The notes under the pieces: generated by a model
What the model was told of the DNA's origin: nothing
Seen by the model: only the letters and a program-made list of their open reading frames with translations
Databases searched by the model: none
Shown here: piece by piece, positions 63,181 through 64,000 of the stretch
Position numbering within the stretch: the first letter of the stretch is position 1
Layout of the letters: each line of letters starts with the position of its first letter
NCBI GenBank assembly: GCA_020692215.1
Contig: JAIMKW010000002.1
Coordinates: 496,001-560,000, forward strand
Reading direction: 5' to 3'
DNA length: 64,000 bases
Source of the DNA: Sandarakinorhabdus sp.
GTDB lineage: Bacteria; Pseudomonadota; Alphaproteobacteria; Sphingomonadales; Sphingomonadaceae
Translations under genes and position numbers: made by a program

Positions 63181-64000
63181 CTAGAATTCCTGTTCGAGCT
63201 TCTTGGCCAGATCCTCGATATTCTCCGGCGGCCAGCCAGGGATATCCATGCCCAGACGCAGACCCATGGAGGCCAGCACTTCCTTGATCTCGTTCAGGCT
63301 CTTTCGGCCGAAATTCGGGGTGCGGAGCATTTCCGGTTCCGACTTCTGCACAAGATCGCCGATGTAGATGATGTTGTCGTTCTTCAGGCAGTTGGCAGAA
63401 CGAACAGAAAGCTCCAGTTCGTCCACCTTCTTCAGAAGGTTGCGGTTCATCATCACGTCGGTCGGCTCTTCGACCGCCACACCGGCCACCGGGGCCGGTG
63501 CAACCGGACGCGCAGCCGGCTCCTCGAAGTTGATGAAAAGCTGAAGCTGATCCTGCAAAATGCGCGCAGCATAACCCACTGCATCTTCAGGCGAAACCGA
63601 ACCATCGGTTTCCACCGTCAGGGTCAGCTTGTCATAGTCGAGATCCTGACCAACACGCGTCGGCTCCACCTTGTAGGCAACCTGCCGAACAGGGGCATAC
63701 AGCGCATCAACCGGGATCAGGCCGATGGGTGCATCCGCCGGACGGTTCTGTGCTGCAGGCACATAACCCTTCCCCGTCTGCACAGTCAGTTCCATGTTGA
63801 AGGTCGCGCCCTCATCCAGCGTGCAGATGATGAGATCGGGGTTCGAAATCTCGATATCCCCGGTCACGGCAATCTGCCCCGCCGTCACTTCGCCGGGGCC
63901 AGATGCAGACAGCGAAAGTCGCTTCACCTGGTCGCCCTGCATCTTCACGATGACCTGCTTCACGTTCAGCACGATGTCGGTCACATCTTCCCGAACGCCC
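63181..64000 (-). CDS. rpoA: RNA polymerase alpha subunit (5'-truncated by window edge)
   Basis: The visible 272 codons cover the end of domain 1 ([19 protein letters not shown]), domain 2 with the assembly region, and the C-terminal DNA/activator-binding domain ([40 protein letters not shown]). The frame continues beyond the window; its internal GTG at 63984 is not the start. The 139-bp gap to rplQ shows no terminator, so the two should be co-transcribed. Confidence 0.98.
   Translation of the reverse strand, partial: GVREDVTDIVLNVKQVIVKMQGDQVKRLSLSASGPGEVTAGQIAVTGDIEISNPDLIICTLDEGATFNMELTVQTGKGYVPAAQNRPADAPIGLIPVDALYAPVRQVAYKVEPTRVGQDLDYDKLTLTVETDGSVSPEDAVGYAARILQDQLQLFINFEEPAARPVAPAPVAGVAVEEPTDVMMNRNLLKKVDELELSVRSANCLKNDNIIYIGDLVQKSEPEMLRTPNFGRKSLNEIKEVLASMGLRLGMDIPGWPPENIEDLAKKLEQEF

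Overview
The window is high-GC DNA from an alphaproteobacterium, most likely order Sphingomonadales. The evidence is the CarD, DUF1192, DUF1489 and DUF4170 families, a tonB-exbB-exbD-exbD cluster, a CckA-like kinase beside recA, a TonB-dependent receptor of the Xanthomonas/Caulobacter type, and two exosortase A-associated biosynthetic genes. Genus was not resolved. No tRNA, rRNA, CRISPR array, IS element or prophage was recognised.

Layout. 1-2.9 kb: cytochrome c maturation operon (ccmB, C, D, E, F; ccmF runs off the left edge; no ccmA beside ccmB). 3-7 kb: quinone oxidoreductase-like gene, a plastid-lipid-associated (PAP/fibrillin) protein, a carotenoid cleavage oxygenase and a crotonase. 7-13.4 kb: DUF4170, gamma-carbonic-anhydrase-like protein, MlaC-like protein, a YqjD/YqjE-type membrane-stress operon, thiolase, MaoC hydratase, MscS channel. 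13.5-14.7 kb: pteridine reductase-like SDR and FolB. 16-18.5 kb: tonB-exbB-exbD-exbD. 18.7-21.7 kb: an FNR-type oxygen sensor, then divergent ompW and hemN with an FNR box between them. 21.8-25.7 kb: MgtC/DUF4010 protein, MgtE, DUF1489, a GIN-domain protein. 25.8-38.4 kb: housekeeping genes (carD, recA, a short CckA-like kinase, smpB, dapA, slt, greB, ppk2, def, recR, fmt, truA). 38.4-47 kb: a long leftward run (exosortase-associated decarboxylase and ligase, der, bamB, a YfgM-like protein, panB, two lipoproteins around an ArsC-like protein).

47.1-56 kb is the accessory part. It begins with a truncated regulator gene and a 15-bp minisatellite, then an AT-rich secreted GDPD-family phosphodiesterase gene, a TonB-dependent receptor, a ROK-family regulator, a secreted Ca2+-dependent phosphoinositide phospholipase C and a GPH-family symporter. 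The two divergent promoter regions share a nearly identical 13-bp element, which forms an imperfect palindrome at the PLC/symporter promoter. I infer one regulon for scavenging phosphoinositides or glycerophospho-polyols (cleave outside, import, co-transport inside). I consider it the best candidate for an undescribed system here.

56.1-59.1 kb is a compact arsenic operon: arsR, acr3, an ArsC-VOC fusion and arsH. 59.3-64 kb returns to housekeeping genes: guaA, a thioesterase, an iron-type alcohol dehydrogenase, rplQ and a 5'-truncated rpoA.

Translational coupling (ATGA, TGATG, TTGA overlaps) is common. At smpB, two tandem 10-codon mini-ORFs lie between the dapA stop and the smpB start, each joined to the next by TGATG.
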